A stretch of DNA of 64,000 nucleotides from Paragemmobacter ruber. Its GTDB lineage: Bacteria > Pseudomonadota > Alphaproteobacteria > Rhodobacterales > Rhodobacteraceae. The notes beneath the pieces were generated by a model, which was not told where the DNA came from, ran no database searches, and saw only the letters and a list, made by a program, of their open reading frames with translations. This document shows, piece by piece, positions 18,867 to 28,000 of this stretch (position 1 is the first letter of the stretch; every line of letters starts with the position of its first letter). Where the stretch lies: contig NZ_JAAATW010000002.1 of NCBI RefSeq assembly GCF_009908315.1, positions 1-64,000 on the forward strand, given 5' to 3'. The translations under genes were made by a program, and so were the position numbers.

Positions 18867-20180
18867 ATGGCCGATCTGTTTGACAGCGTTCCGAAAAGCA
18901 ATGCCGAGGGCCCCCGCCCGTTGGCCGACAGGTTGCGGCCGAAGCGGCTGGCCGAGGTGATCGGGCAGGGGCATGTGCTGTCGCCCGATGGGCCGCTGGG
19001 GGCGATGCTGGCGGCGCGGTCCTTGAGTTCGCTGATCCTGTGGGGGCCGCCGGGGGTGGGCAAGACCACCATCGCGCGGCTTCTGGCGGATGAGACGGAT
19101 CTGGCTTTCGTGCAGATCAGCGCGATCTTCACCGGGGTGCCGGACCTGAAGAAGGTGTTCGAGCAGGCGAAGATCCGGCGGCAGAACGGGCAGGGGACGC
19201 TTTTGTTCGTGGATGAGATCCACCGTTTCAACAAGGCGCAGCAGGACGGGTTCCTGCCGCATATGGAGGATGGGACGATCCTTCTGGTGGGGGCGACGAC
19301 GGAGAACCCCAGTTTCGAGTTGAACGCTGCGCTGTTGAGCCGGGCGCAGGTGATCGTGCTGGAACGGCTGTCCCTGGCCGATCTGGAATTGCTGGCGCAG
19401 CGGGCGGAAAAGGAGCTGGGCCGCAACCTGCCGCTGACGGGCGAGGCGCGGGAGGCGATGCTGGAGATGGCGGATGGGGATGGGCGGGCCTGTCTGAACC
19501 TGATCGAGCAGGTGGCGGCGTGGAAGGTGGAGCGGCCGCTGGACCGGGCGCAACTGGCGAGCCGCCTGATGCGGCGGGCGGCGAAGTATGACAAGTCGGG
19601 CGAGGAGCATTACAACCTGATCTCGGCCCTGCACAAATCCATCCGGGGATCGGACCCGGACGGGGCGCTGTACTGGTTCGCGCGGATGCTGGAAGGGGGG
19701 GAGGACCCCCGCTTTCTGGCGCGGCGGCTGGTGCGGATGGCGGTGGAGGATATCGGTCTGGCCGATCCGCAGGCGCAGGGGATCTGCATCGACAGCTGGC
19801 AGACCTATGAGCGGCTGGGATCGCCCGAGGGCGAGTTGGCGCTGGCGAATGCCGTGGTCTATCTGGCGCTGGCGCCGAAATCGAACGGGGTCTACGTGGC
19901 CTACAAGGCGGCGCGGGCCGCCGCGCGGGAGACGGGTTCGCTGATGCCGCCGCGCCATATCCTGAATGCGCCCACGAAGCTGATGAAGGAGATCGGCTAT
20001 GGGGCGGGCTATGCCTATGACCATGATGCTGAGGACGGGTTTTCGGGGCAGGACTATTTCCCCGAAGGAATGAAGCGCCCGGTCTTCTATGCGCCGCCCG
20101 AGCGGGGGTTCGAGCGCGAGTTGAAAAAGCGGGTGGAGTATTTCGCCCGGCTGCGCGCGAAGCGGCAGGGCGGGCAGTAG
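18867..20180 (+). CDS. rarA: Replication-associated recombination ATPase RarA (MgsA)
   Basis: RarA is an AAA+ ATPase related to clamp loaders that acts at stalled replication forks. The 437-residue product has Walker A GPPGVGKTT (residues 60-68), Walker B LLFVDEIHRF, sensor segment GATTENPSF, and the C-terminal MgsA domain with HKSIRGSDPDGALYWFARML. Family length is normal. It lies 38 bases after the protease gene. The 341 bases after it carry several repeats. Confidence 0.94.
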   Translation: MADLFDSVPKSNAEGPRPLADRLRPKRLAEVIGQGHVLSPDGPLGAMLAARSLSSLILWGPPGVGKTTIARLLADETDLAFVQISAIFTGVPDLKKVFEQAKIRRQNGQGTLLFVDEIHRFNKAQQDGFLPHMEDGTILLVGATTENPSFELNAALLSRAQVIVLERLSLADLELLAQRAEKELGRNLPLTGEAREAMLEMADGDGRACLNLIEQVAAWKVERPLDRAQLASRLMRRAAKYDKSGEEHYNLISALHKSIRGSDPDGALYWFARMLEGGEDPRFLARRLVRMAVEDIGLADPQAQGICIDSWQTYERLGSPEGELALANAVVYLALAPKSNGVYVAYKAARAAARETGSLMPPRHILNAPTKLMKEIGYGAGYAYDHDAEDGFSGQDYFPEGMKRPVFYAPPERGFERELKKRVEYFARLRAKRQGGQ

Positions 20181-20242
20181 GATTTTAAATCTTTTCAAGC
20201 GCTTGGGCGGGATCGGCGGTGCCGCATCCGGTGCAGCGGGCC

Positions 20243-20274
20243 GTGCATACCGGTGTGCATACCGACGTGCATAC
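20243..20274. repeat. Three direct repeats of GTGCATAC at 12-bp spacing
   Basis: Copies start at 20243, 20255 and 20267, giving a 12-bp period with a CCG-containing spacer. Regular spacing of about one helical turn suggests a multimeric binding site, but no cognate protein can be named. Confidence 0.7.
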
Positions 20275-20347
20275 AAATTTCGAGAGAGAGGGTGGCGAGA
20301 ACATGGTTAACGGTGCGCTGATGCGCGAAGTTGCCCCCTCTCCCTGA

Positions 20348-20375
20348 CCCTCTCCCCCGGAAGTGGGGGAGAGGG
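20348..20375. repeat. Palindrome CCCTCTCCCCC / GGGGGAGAGGG
   Basis: A perfect 11-bp inverted repeat with a 6-nt loop. An extra partial CCCTCTCCCTGA lies just upstream. It resembles a purine/pyrimidine-segregated palindrome seen dispersed in many proteobacterial genomes. There is no T-tract. Confidence 0.65.
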
Positions 20376-20420
20376 AAAGGCGCTGTTGCCGGGCCGAGGC
20401 GCGGGGTGGGGGCGTGGGAT

Positions 20421-20451
20421 TGGGGTATTTGGGCCAAGGTGAAGGGGCAGG
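20421..20451 (+). repeat. Dispersed motif GGGTATTTGGGCCAAGGTGAAG, copy 1
   Basis: The stretch shares GGTATTTGGGCCAAG and TGAAGGGGCAGG with 40611-40639. Diverged copies lie at 46220-46293. Confidence 0.65.
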
Positions 20452-20521
20452 CCGGGTGGTGGGGGGCGTGGACGGGGTGTCGCCGGTTGACATTCCGGCC
20501 CCTTGGCGCAATGGAAAGCCC

Positions 20522-20890
20522 ATGATCCAGACCATTCTTCTTGTTGCCTTGGGCGGGGCCGCGGGTTCCGTGGCGCGCTTCCTCGTTCTGGTTGGGGCCG
20601 GGCGGGTGATGCCCGGCTGGCCGCTCGGGACGCTGGTGGTGAATGTTGCAGGCTCTTTTGCGATCGGAATGGTTTATGTGGCCCTGACGGAGCGAACGCC
20701 GCTTGCGCCCCTGCTGGTGGCGGGTTTCCTTGGCGGGTTCACCACATTTTCGGCCTTTTCGCTGGATGCCTTGAAGCTGTGGGAGGCGGGGCAGGCGGTG
20801 CAGGCGGCGGCCTATGTCGCGGCGTCGGTTGTCCTGTCCCTTGCTGCCGTGGCGCTTGGCGCGGCCCTTGCCCGGAGTATCGCCCCATGA
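20522..20890 (+). CDS. crcB: Fluoride efflux channel CrcB/Fluc
   Basis: Fluc channels expel fluoride as dual-topology dimers in the inner membrane. The 122-residue product has four hydrophobic helices and the family signatures GGAAGSVARF, VNVAGSFAIG and GFLGGFTTFSAFSLD. The start is the ATG at 20522. Its last four bases overlap the downstream pseudouridine synthase gene (ATGA), so the two are probably co-translated. Confidence 0.93.
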   Translation: MIQTILLVALGGAAGSVARFLVLVGAGRVMPGWPLGTLVVNVAGSFAIGMVYVALTERTPLAPLLVAGFLGGFTTFSAFSLDALKLWEAGQAVQAAAYVAASVVLSLAAVALGAALARSIAP

Positions 20891-21933
20891 ATGGCGTGCA
20901 GACCCTGACCGTATCGGAAGACGAGGGGGAACAGCGGCTGGACCGCTGGTTCAAGCGGCGGTTTCCGCATGTGACGCAAGGTGCGGTGGAGAAGATGTGC
21001 CGCACGGGGCAGGTGCGGGTGGATGGCGCGCGGGCCAAGGCATCGGACCGGGTGATCCCCGGTCAGGCGATCCGGGTGCCGCCTTTGCCCGATCCTAATG
21101 CCCCGGCGCGGCCCCGGGTGGAAGGGGTGAGCGCGGCGGATGCCAAGATGATCCAGGACTGCGTGCTGTGGATGGATGAGCATATGATCGTGCTGAACAA
21201 GCCCGCAGGTCTGCCGTCGCAGGGGGGCAGCGGGCAGGGCGACCGGCATGTGGACGGGCTGACCGAGGCGTTGAAGTTCGGCTACAAGGAGCGGCCCAAG
21301 CTGGTGCACCGGCTGGACAAGGATACCTCTGGCCTCTTGATGCTGGCGCGCACCGACCGGGTGGCGCGGAACCTGTCGGAGGCGCTGCGGCATCGCAACA
21401 CGCGCAAGATCTATTGGGCGGTGGTGGCGGGGGTGCCGAACCCCAAGAAGGGATCCATCAAATACGGGCTGATGAAGGCGCCGGGCCATGGCAAGCGCGG
21501 CGAGGGGGAGAAGATGATCTGTGTCCATCCCGCGAAGATGGGCGATTTCCCCGAGGCCAAGCGCGCGCATACGGATTACTTCGTGCTGTGGTTCCTTGGG
21601 ACGCGGTTGAGCTGGATGGCGCTGGAGCCGGTGACGGGGCGGACGCATCAGCTGCGCGCGCATATGGCGGAGCTGGGGCATCCGATCATCGGGGATGGCA
21701 AGTATGGCGGTTCGGAGGCCGACAATCAGGGCGATGGCTGGGGCGCGGCGGTGGGGGGCGACATCAGCCGCAAGCTGCATCTGCACGCGCGGATGCTGGT
21801 GGTGGAGCATCCGGTGACCAAGGAGGAGATGACCTTCACCGCGCCTCTGCCCGAGCATATGGCGCGGACGTGGAAGGTGCTGGACTGGAAAGAGGGGGAT
21901 GTGCCGGCCGATCCCTTCACGGTGTTCAAGTGA
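20887..21933 (+). CDS. RluC/RluD-type 23S rRNA pseudouridine synthase (RluA family)
   Basis: This enzyme isomerises specific uridines to pseudouridine in RNA. The 348-residue product has an N-terminal S4 RNA-binding domain (about residues 15-60) and the RluA catalytic core with the nucleophile Asp144 in HRLDKDTSG, plus GRTHQLRAHMAELGHPIIGD. The S4 domain favours RluC/RluD over RluA; the exact target uridine is not inferable. The start overlaps crcB by 4 bases, and its stop overlaps the ATP12 gene by 4 bases (GTGA). Confidence 0.92.
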   Translation: MNGVQTLTVSEDEGEQRLDRWFKRRFPHVTQGAVEKMCRTGQVRVDGARAKASDRVIPGQAIRVPPLPDPNAPARPRVEGVSAADAKMIQDCVLWMDEHMIVLNKPAGLPSQGGSGQGDRHVDGLTEALKFGYKERPKLVHRLDKDTSGLLMLARTDRVARNLSEALRHRNTRKIYWAVVAGVPNPKKGSIKYGLMKAPGHGKRGEGEKMICVHPAKMGDFPEAKRAHTDYFVLWFLGTRLSWMALEPVTGRTHQLRAHMAELGHPIIGDGKYGGSEADNQGDGWGAAVGGDISRKLHLHARMLVVEHPVTKEEMTFTAPLPEHMARTWKVLDWKEGDVPADPFTVFK

Positions 21934-22637
21934 GCGGCTGGAAGGCGAAACGGTTCTGGCAGGCGGCGGTGGCCGAGCCCTGTGCGGGCGGCTTTACCGT
22001 GCGGCTGGACGGGCGGGCGGTGAAGACCCCGGCCAAGGCGCCGCTGGTGGTGCCGACGCTGGAGATGGCGCAGGCCATCGCGGCGGAGTGGGACGCGCAG
22101 ACGGGCGAGGTGCGGCCTGACACGATGCCGGTGACGCGGGCGGCCAATTCGGCGATCGACAAGATCGTGCCCCAGCGCGCCGAGGTGGTGGCGATCGTGG
22201 TGGCCTATGGCGGATCGGATCTCTTGTGCTATCGCGCGACGGGGCCGGAGCCGCTGATCGCGCGGCAGGCGGCGGGGTGGGATCCGCTGCTGGGCTGGGC
22301 GGCGGATGTGCTGGGCGCGGAATTGCGCGTGACATCGGGCGTGATCCCGGTGCCGCAGCCCGAGGCCGCGGTCGCGGCGCTGCGCGACCGCGTGGCGGCG
22401 CAATCGGAATTCCGGCTGGCGGCGTTGCATGATCTGGTGGCGATTTCGGGTTCGCTGGTGCTGGGCCTTGCCGTCACGGAAGGGCGGCTGAGCGCGCAAG
22501 AGGCCTGGGCGCTGTCGCGGATCGACGAGACGTGGCAGATCGAGCAATGGGGCGAGGACGAGGACGCCGCCGCGATGGAGGCGCATAAGCGGGCGGCTTT
22601 CGATGCGGCGAGTCGATTCTATGCATTGTGCGGGTGA
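21930..22637 (+). CDS. ATP12-family F1-ATPase assembly chaperone (GTG start)
   Basis: ATP12 proteins bind the free alpha subunit of F1-ATPase during assembly; the family is shared by mitochondria and alphaproteobacteria. The 235-residue product starts at a GTG overlapping the previous stop (GTGA), reading (M)SGWKAKRFWQAA. Family features are the FTVRLDGRAVKTPAKAPLVV motif, AAEWDAQ and the DLLCYRA segment. The atpIBEXF genes are about 35 kb away, so it is functionally linked but not co-transcribed with them. Confidence 0.9.
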   Translation: MSGWKAKRFWQAAVAEPCAGGFTVRLDGRAVKTPAKAPLVVPTLEMAQAIAAEWDAQTGEVRPDTMPVTRAANSAIDKIVPQRAEVVAIVVAYGGSDLLCYRATGPEPLIARQAAGWDPLLGWAADVLGAELRVTSGVIPVPQPEAAVAALRDRVAAQSEFRLAALHDLVAISGSLVLGLAVTEGRLSAQEAWALSRIDETWQIEQWGEDEDAAAMEAHKRAAFDAASRFYALCG

Positions 22638-22885
22638 CAATGCTGCCCGATTTTGCGGCAGGATGCGCCCAAAGCGGCAGCAGGGGTAGGCAAAGCCTTG
22701 ATATGGCAATGGTTTTCGATTGTTTTCGGGTAGTGCTTGACCTTTCAAACCGCTTCGGAAGAAACTGCAAAGCACTGGGAGAGGCGCATCTCCTGTCGGT
22801 TCCGCCTCTGGGGCGCGAAGATGTGCCACAGGGGACAAATAACCGCCGCTCGGGACAAGGGCGGCATACTCAGGAAGAGGTAAGA

Positions 22886-23905
22886 ATGAAAAAATCCGTA
22901 TTCCTCGGCGTTGTAGCGGCCACCACGATGGTGGCGGGTGCGGCGTCGGCTCAGGCGACGCTGGAAGCGGTCAAGGCACGGGGCGAACTGATCTGCGGTT
23001 CCAACACCGGCCTGACGGGCTTTGGCGCGCCGGATGCAAGCGGCAACTGGACCGGCTTTGACGTGGACCTGTGCCGCGCTCTGGCCGCGGCGATCTTTGG
23101 CGATGCGACGAAAGTGCGCTTTGTGCCGACCACGGGCGAGACGCGCTTCACGGCGCTGCAGTCGGGCGAAGTGGACGTGCTGATCCGCAACTCCACCTGG
23201 ACCTATTCGCGCGACACGGAACTGGCGCTCGATTTCGTGGCGGTGAACTACTATGACGGCCAGGGCTTCATGGTGAAGAGCGATCTGGGCGTGTCTTCGG
23301 CCAAGGAGCTGGACGGCGCGACGGTCTGCATCCAGACCGGCACCACGACCGAGCTGAACCTTGCCGACTTCTTCAAGCAGAACAACATCAGCTATCAGCC
23401 GGTGACCGTGGCCGACGATTCGGAAGCGCAGCGCCAGTATCTGGCCGGTGCTTGCGACGCCTATACCACGGATGCGTCGGGTCTGGCCGCGTCGCGCGCG
23501 ACGATGCCGGATGCCGCCAACCACATCATCCTGCCCGAGATCATCTCGAAAGAGCCGCTCGGCCCGGTGGTGCGCCATGGCGACAACAACTGGGGCGATA
23601 TCGTCCGCTGGACCTATTACGCGCTGCTGATCGCGGAAGAGAAGGGCATCACCAAGGCCAATGTGGAAGAGGTTGCCACCTCGACCGCGGATGAGGAAGT
23701 GAAGCGTCTTCTGGGCCTGTCGGGTGACATGGGCGTGAAGATCGGCCTGGACAATGCGGCGTTCAAGAACGCGATCGCGGCGGTCGGCAACTATGGCGAG
23801 GTCTTTGCCGCCAATATCGGCGAAGGCACCGCGATCAACCTGGCGCGCGGTCTGAACGCGCTGTGGACGCAGGGCGGCCTGCAATACGCCCCGCCGCTCC
23901 GTTGA
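22886..23905 (+). CDS. bztA: Glutamate/glutamine/aspartate/asparagine-binding periplasmic protein
   Basis: BztA captures amino acids in the periplasm for the BztBCD importer (AapJ in rhizobia). The 339-residue product has a signal peptide ending near AGAASA (residue about 22), then a type-3 solute-binding domain starting TLEAVKARGELICGSNTGLT. AGGAAGAGG precedes the ATG at 22886. It is the first gene of bztABCD and is separated from bztB by 129 bases containing tandem hairpins, a layout typical of binding-protein genes expressed above their permeases. Confidence 0.94.
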   Translation: MKKSVFLGVVAATTMVAGAASAQATLEAVKARGELICGSNTGLTGFGAPDASGNWTGFDVDLCRALAAAIFGDATKVRFVPTTGETRFTALQSGEVDVLIRNSTWTYSRDTELALDFVAVNYYDGQGFMVKSDLGVSSAKELDGATVCIQTGTTTELNLADFFKQNNISYQPVTVADDSEAQRQYLAGACDAYTTDASGLAASRATMPDAANHIILPEIISKEPLGPVVRHGDNNWGDIVRWTYYALLIAEEKGITKANVEEVATSTADEEVKRLLGLSGDMGVKIGLDNAAFKNAIAAVGNYGEVFAANIGEGTAINLARGLNALWTQGGLQYAPPLR

Positions 23906-23916
23906 TCTGAGACTGA

Positions 23917-23959
23917 CCGGGGGCGTCCGCAGGGGCGCCCCCGGCCCATTCCGGGCCGG
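23917..23959 (+). other. Tandem hairpins between bztA and bztB
   Basis: A 9-bp stem, CCGGGGGCG / CGCCCCCGG (23917-23944), is followed by a second 7-bp stem, CCGGCCC / GGGCCGG (23941-23959). They share four bases, so they are partly mutually exclusive. No T-tract is present. They may protect the bztA transcript 3' end. Confidence 0.5.
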
Positions 23960-24034
23960 AACCGGCAACCGAAGGAACACCCGGACCACCGGGGTTCGCG
24001 TTTCGCAAAAGCGCGCAAACACAGGGGAAATTCA

Positions 24035-25312
24035 ATGGCAGTGGCCAGTGACGTGCCGAAGGAATCCTTTCGGCTCTCGATGCTCATCTACGATACGCGG
24101 TACCGGTCGGTCACCATTCAGGTGTTCGTGCTGATCCTGTTCGCGCTGTTTCTGGCCTGGCTGTTGAACAACACGGCCAACAACCTTGCAACGCGGGGGA
24201 AGGAGTTCAATTTTGGCTTCCTGTGGCAGCGTGCCGGATATGACATCGGGCAGGCGCTGATCCCTTACACGAATGACAGCACCCATTTCCGCGCGCTGCT
24301 GGTGGGGCTGATCAACACGCTGGTGGTGGCGATCATCGGCTGTGTGCTGGCGACGGTCATTGGGGTGGTCGTGGGTGTGCTGCGGCTGTCGAAGAACTGG
24401 CTCGTGGCCGGGCTGATGACCGTCTATGTCGAGATGTTTCGTAATGTGCCGCTGCTTCTGTGGATCCTGCTGTCTTATGTGATCCTGTCCGAGACGACGC
24501 CGCAACCGCGCGATTTCCGGGTGACGGATGAGATGGCGGCGGCGGGTGAGGCGCCGGCGGCATCCATGATCCTGTGGGATTCGGTGGCGGTGACGAACCG
24601 GGGGACGAACATTCCGTCACCGCTGTTTGATCGTGGCCTTGGCAGTGCGGACCTTGGGTTCATGTCGGTGAACCTGACGACGCTGGCCTATATCCTTGTG
24701 ATTGCGGGATCGGTCTGGGTGAACCGGCGCATCCTCGCCTCGGCGCGGGCGCAGCAGGAGGCGACCGGGGATCGGCCCGTCACATGGTGGAAGTCGATCC
24801 TTGTGCTATTCGGGCCGGTGATCGCGCTGAGCGTGGCGCTGGGCCTGCATCTGGAAATCCCGGAATTGCGCGGCTTCAACTTTCAGGGCGGCATCCTTGT
24901 GGCCCATTCCTTTACCGCGCTGGTGATCGCGCTGGCGCTGTATACGGCGGCCTTCATCGCGGAAATCGTGCGGGCGGGGATCCTTGCGATTTCGCGCGGG
25001 CAGTCGGAGGCTGCTTTCGCGCTGGGCCTGCGGCCGGGGCGGACGATGAACCTGATCATCCTGCCGCAGGCGCTGCGCGTGATCATCCCGCCGCTGATCA
25101 GCCAGTATCTGAACCTGACGAAGAACACCTCGCTGGGGATCGCGGTTTCCTATCTGGACCTGCGCGGCACGCTGGGCGGCATCACGCTGAACCAGACGGG
25201 GCGCGAGCTGGAATGCATGCTGCTGATGATGCTAATTTATCTGACGATCAGCCTGATCATCTCGGCGTTGATGAACTTCTACAACTCCACCGTTCAGATC
25301 AAGGCGCGTTGA
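24035..25312 (+). CDS. bztB: Amino-acid ABC transporter permease BztB
   Basis: BztB is one of two permeases for glutamate-family amino acid uptake. The 425-residue inner-membrane protein has the long-form topology of this subfamily, with extra helices and a periplasmic insert before the HisM-type core. The coupling-helix motif EAAFALGLRPGRTMNLIILPQAL contacts the ATPase BztD. It lies between bztA and bztC, ending 1 base before bztC starts. Confidence 0.94.
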   Translation: MAVASDVPKESFRLSMLIYDTRYRSVTIQVFVLILFALFLAWLLNNTANNLATRGKEFNFGFLWQRAGYDIGQALIPYTNDSTHFRALLVGLINTLVVAIIGCVLATVIGVVVGVLRLSKNWLVAGLMTVYVEMFRNVPLLLWILLSYVILSETTPQPRDFRVTDEMAAAGEAPAASMILWDSVAVTNRGTNIPSPLFDRGLGSADLGFMSVNLTTLAYILVIAGSVWVNRRILASARAQQEATGDRPVTWWKSILVLFGPVIALSVALGLHLEIPELRGFNFQGGILVAHSFTALVIALALYTAAFIAEIVRAGILAISRGQSEAAFALGLRPGRTMNLIILPQALRVIIPPLISQYLNLTKNTSLGIAVSYLDLRGTLGGITLNQTGRELECMLLMMLIYLTISLIISALMNFYNSTVQIKAR

Positions 25313-25313
25313 G

Positions 25314-26753
25314 ATGGACAAGCATTTTGCACGCACTGAGATGCTGCCTCCTCTGGCCCCGCCCGTGACGGAGCGGGGGGTGGTCAAATGGCTGCGCGAG
25401 AACCTGTTTTCAGGGCCGTTCAACACCATCCTGACGCTGGTTGCGCTGGTGGTGATCTACAAGCTGGTCAGCGCGGCGCTGCCGTGGTGGCTGAATTCGG
25501 TCTGGACGGCCGAAAGCCTGAGCCAGTGCCGCGAGATCGTGGCGGCCACGGCGGGCGAGGGGGCGAGCGGGGCCTGCTGGGCCATGATCCGCGAGCGCTG
25601 GCACCAGTTCATCTTCGGTTTCTATCCGCCCGATCTGTGGTGGCGGCCGGTGCTAGCCTTTGGCCTGCTGATCGCGGCGCTGGGGCCGGTGCTGTATTCG
25701 GGCCAGAAGCGGAGCCTGACGATCCTTCTGGGCATCGTGGCGGCCTATCTGGTGGTGACGCTGTCGCTGACGGGGGCGCCGACGGGGGCCTTTGTTGCGG
25801 CGGCGGTGGTGGTGGTGGCGTTGTTCGCGGCCGTGCAGGTGGCGCCCGGGCGGATGCTTCTGTTCACGGCGATCTATCCGGCGCTGTGCTTCTGGCTGCT
25901 GTGGGGCGGGTCGATCTGGACGCCTGTGGTGGCGATGCTGGGCTTTGTCGTGATGGGCGTGGTATATATGGCGCTGGTCGGGCGGTTCGGGCCGACGGCT
26001 TCGGCCATCGCCGGGGTCGTGGCGGCGGTGCTGTGGTGGCTGTTCCTGGACATCCCGATCACGCAGGCGTTGGCCGACATGATCGGCGGCGGGCTGCGAT
26101 CCGTGGAGTCGGATGAGTTCGGCGGCTTCCTGCTGGCGATCACCATCGGCGTCACGGCGATCAGCTTTTCGCTGCCGATCGGCATCCTGCTGGCGCTGGG
26201 GCGGCAGTCGGACATGCTGATCGTGAAGACGCTCTGCGTGGGGTTCATCGAGTTTATCCGCGGGGTGCCGCTGATCACGCTGCTGTTCACGGCATCGCTG
26301 CTGTTGCAGTATTTTCTGCCGCCGGGGACGAATTTCGACATCATCCTGCGGGTCATCATCCTGGTGACGCTGTTTGCCGCGGCCTATCTGGCCGAGGTGA
26401 TCCGCGGGGGCCTCGCGGCGCTGCCGCGCGGGCAGTATGAGGCGGCGGATGCGCTGGGGCTGGATTACTGGCGGGCGCAGCGGTTGATCATCCTGCCGCA
26501 GGCGTTGAAGATTTCCATCCCGGCCATCGTGTCCACCTTCATCGGCCTGTTCAAGGATACGACGCTGGTGGCCTTTGTCGGCCTGATGGACCCGCTGAAA
26601 GGCGTCACGCAAATCGTGCGCGCGGACATCAACTGGAAGGGCATCTACTGGGAGCCCTACATCTTTGTCGGCGCCATCTTCTTTGTCATCTGCTTCGGCA
26701 TGTCGCGCTATTCCATGTATCTGGAGCGCAAGCTGAAGACCGATCATCGGTAA
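25314..26753 (+). CDS. bztC: Amino-acid ABC transporter permease BztC
   Basis: BztC is the second permease. The 479-residue protein has many hydrophobic helices, including three or more extra N-terminal ones, and the EAA-like loop QYEAADALGLDYWRAQRLII in the C-terminal HisM-type core. It starts 1 base after bztB and precedes bztD by 9 bases, supporting co-transcription. Confidence 0.94.
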   Translation: MDKHFARTEMLPPLAPPVTERGVVKWLRENLFSGPFNTILTLVALVVIYKLVSAALPWWLNSVWTAESLSQCREIVAATAGEGASGACWAMIRERWHQFIFGFYPPDLWWRPVLAFGLLIAALGPVLYSGQKRSLTILLGIVAAYLVVTLSLTGAPTGAFVAAAVVVVALFAAVQVAPGRMLLFTAIYPALCFWLLWGGSIWTPVVAMLGFVVMGVVYMALVGRFGPTASAIAGVVAAVLWWLFLDIPITQALADMIGGGLRSVESDEFGGFLLAITIGVTAISFSLPIGILLALGRQSDMLIVKTLCVGFIEFIRGVPLITLLFTASLLLQYFLPPGTNFDIILRVIILVTLFAAAYLAEVIRGGLAALPRGQYEAADALGLDYWRAQRLIILPQALKISIPAIVSTFIGLFKDTTLVAFVGLMDPLKGVTQIVRADINWKGIYWEPYIFVGAIFFVICFGMSRYSMYLERKLKTDHR

Positions 26754-26762
26754 GGATTAGAT

Positions 26763-27542
26763 ATGTCTGAACATGCCATCGACCGTTCGAAGATGAAGGT
26801 CTCGGATGAGGTTGCCATCCAGATCAGCGGAATGAACAAGTGGTACGGGACGTTCCACGTTCTGCGCGACATCAACATGACCGTGCAGCGGGGCGAGCGG
26901 ATCGTGATCTGCGGGCCGTCGGGTTCGGGGAAATCGACGCTGATCCGCTGCATCAACCGGCTGGAGGAACACCAGCAGGGCCAGATCGTGGTGGACGGGA
27001 CGGAACTGACCAACGACCTGAAGAACATCGACAAGGTGCGGTCGGAGGTGGGGATGGTGTTCCAGCACTTCAACCTGTTCCCGCATTTGACCATCCTTGA
27101 GAATTGCACGCTGGCGCCGATCTGGGTGCGGAAGGTGCCGAAGAAGGAAGCCGAAGAGACGGCGATGCATTTCCTGCGCAAGGTGAAGATCCCCGAGCAG
27201 GCGAACAAGTATCCCGGTCAGTTGTCGGGCGGGCAGCAGCAGCGGGTGGCGATTGCGCGCAGCTTGTGCATGAAGCCGCGGATCATGCTGTTTGACGAGC
27301 CGACATCGGCGCTGGACCCCGAGATGATCAAGGAAGTGCTGGATACGATGATCCAGCTGGCCGAAGAGGGGATGACGATGCTTTGCGTGACCCATGAGAT
27401 GGGCTTTGCGCAGGCGGTGGCGAACCGGGTGATCTTCATGGATCAGGGCCAGATCGTGGAGCAGAACGAGCCGAAGGAGTTCTTCAACAACCCCAAGAGC
27501 GACCGGACGAAGCTGTTCCTGAGCCAGATCCTGGGCCACTGA
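26763..27542 (+). CDS. bztD: Amino-acid ABC transporter ATP-binding protein BztD
   Basis: BztD is the nucleotide-binding subunit that energises BztBC. The 259-residue product has Walker [10 protein letters not shown] (residues 51-59), Q-loop [12 protein letters not shown], signature LSGGQQQR, Walker [13 protein letters not shown] and the switch His in CVTHEMGFA. It is the last gene of the operon and is closed by a perfect terminator 25 bases after its stop. Confidence 0.96.
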   Translation: MSEHAIDRSKMKVSDEVAIQISGMNKWYGTFHVLRDINMTVQRGERIVICGPSGSGKSTLIRCINRLEEHQQGQIVVDGTELTNDLKNIDKVRSEVGMVFQHFNLFPHLTILENCTLAPIWVRKVPKKEAEETAMHFLRKVKIPEQANKYPGQLSGGQQQRVAIARSLCMKPRIMLFDEPTSALDPEMIKEVLDTMIQLAEEGMTMLCVTHEMGFAQAVANRVIFMDQGQIVEQNEPKEFFNNPKSDRTKLFLSQILGH

Positions 27543-27567
27543 CGCGGCGGCCATCCGCCGGGTGGAG

Positions 27568-27595
27568 AAAAAGGGGGGCAGAGGCCCCCCTTTTT
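27568..27595 (+). terminator. Rho-independent terminator after bztD
   Basis: An 11-bp perfect stem, AAAAAGGGGGG / CCCCCCTTTTT, with a 6-nt loop. The A-run and T-run make it potentially bidirectional. Confidence 0.9.
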
Positions 27596-27671
27596 GCGTG
27601 TAGCGGGGTGAAGCGCGCTAAACCTTTGCGAAACCACGCCGATTTCTGATCCAGACGGGCTGCATCGGTCC

Positions 27672-27995
27672 GTGCTGGCAAAGAAGCAGCGGTTGATGTC
27701 AAATCACATGACTTGGGTTTTGATGATGGTCGGGCTGACCACGTTGGCCGCCACCATCCCCTTCGCCATGGCACCGGGTCATGCGGGCGCGCCGGATGAG
27801 CCGGTGCTGGTCGTGACGCTGCCTTGGGGCGCGGACCCGATCGAGGTGGTGGCCCGCGCGGGCGGGCAGCCGATCGGGCCGGTCTCGGCCCCGCTGGCGG
27901 TGCTGGCTTCAGGCGCGACTGTCGCGGCCTTCAAGGCCGAGGGCGCCTTTGCCGTGCTTCCTGCCACTGCTCTTTCTCTCTTCTGTAAAGGCTGA
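27672..27995 (+). CDS. Small putative membrane-anchored protein of unknown function
   Basis: I do not recognise this protein. It has 107 residues from the ATG at 27672, or about 99 from the ATG at 27696, which looks more natural. One hydrophobic segment ([20 protein letters not shown]) near the N-terminus suggests a membrane anchor or signal; the rest is Ala/Gly/Val-rich. It ends 5 bases before the chemoreceptor gene, which suggests coupled expression. Confidence 0.55.
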   Translation: MLAKKQRLMSNHMTWVLMMVGLTTLAATIPFAMAPGHAGAPDEPVLVVTLPWGADPIEVVARAGGQPIGPVSAPLAVLASGATVAAFKAEGAFAVLPATALSLFCKG

Positions 27996-28000
27996 ATTCC

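Larger units (their letters stand above)
20181..20521. other. Repeat-rich intergenic region between rarA and crcB
   Basis: No convincing gene is present in these 341 bases. The region holds a triple GTGCATAC direct repeat (20243-20274), a perfect CCCTCTCCCCC palindrome (20348-20375), and a copy of a dispersed GGGTATTTGGGCCAAGRTGAAG motif (20421-20451). I looked for a fluoride riboswitch before crcB and did not recognise one. Confidence 0.6.

Noticed and set aside
18195-20276. Long minus-strand open frame opposite the protease and rarA genes
   Set aside because: Low-complexity Arg/Pro/Leu composition, no start signal, and opposed to strongly supported genes.
20450-20521. Fluoride riboswitch upstream of crcB
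   Set aside because: The conserved GG-GAUGG-type core and pseudoknot partners could not be recognised.
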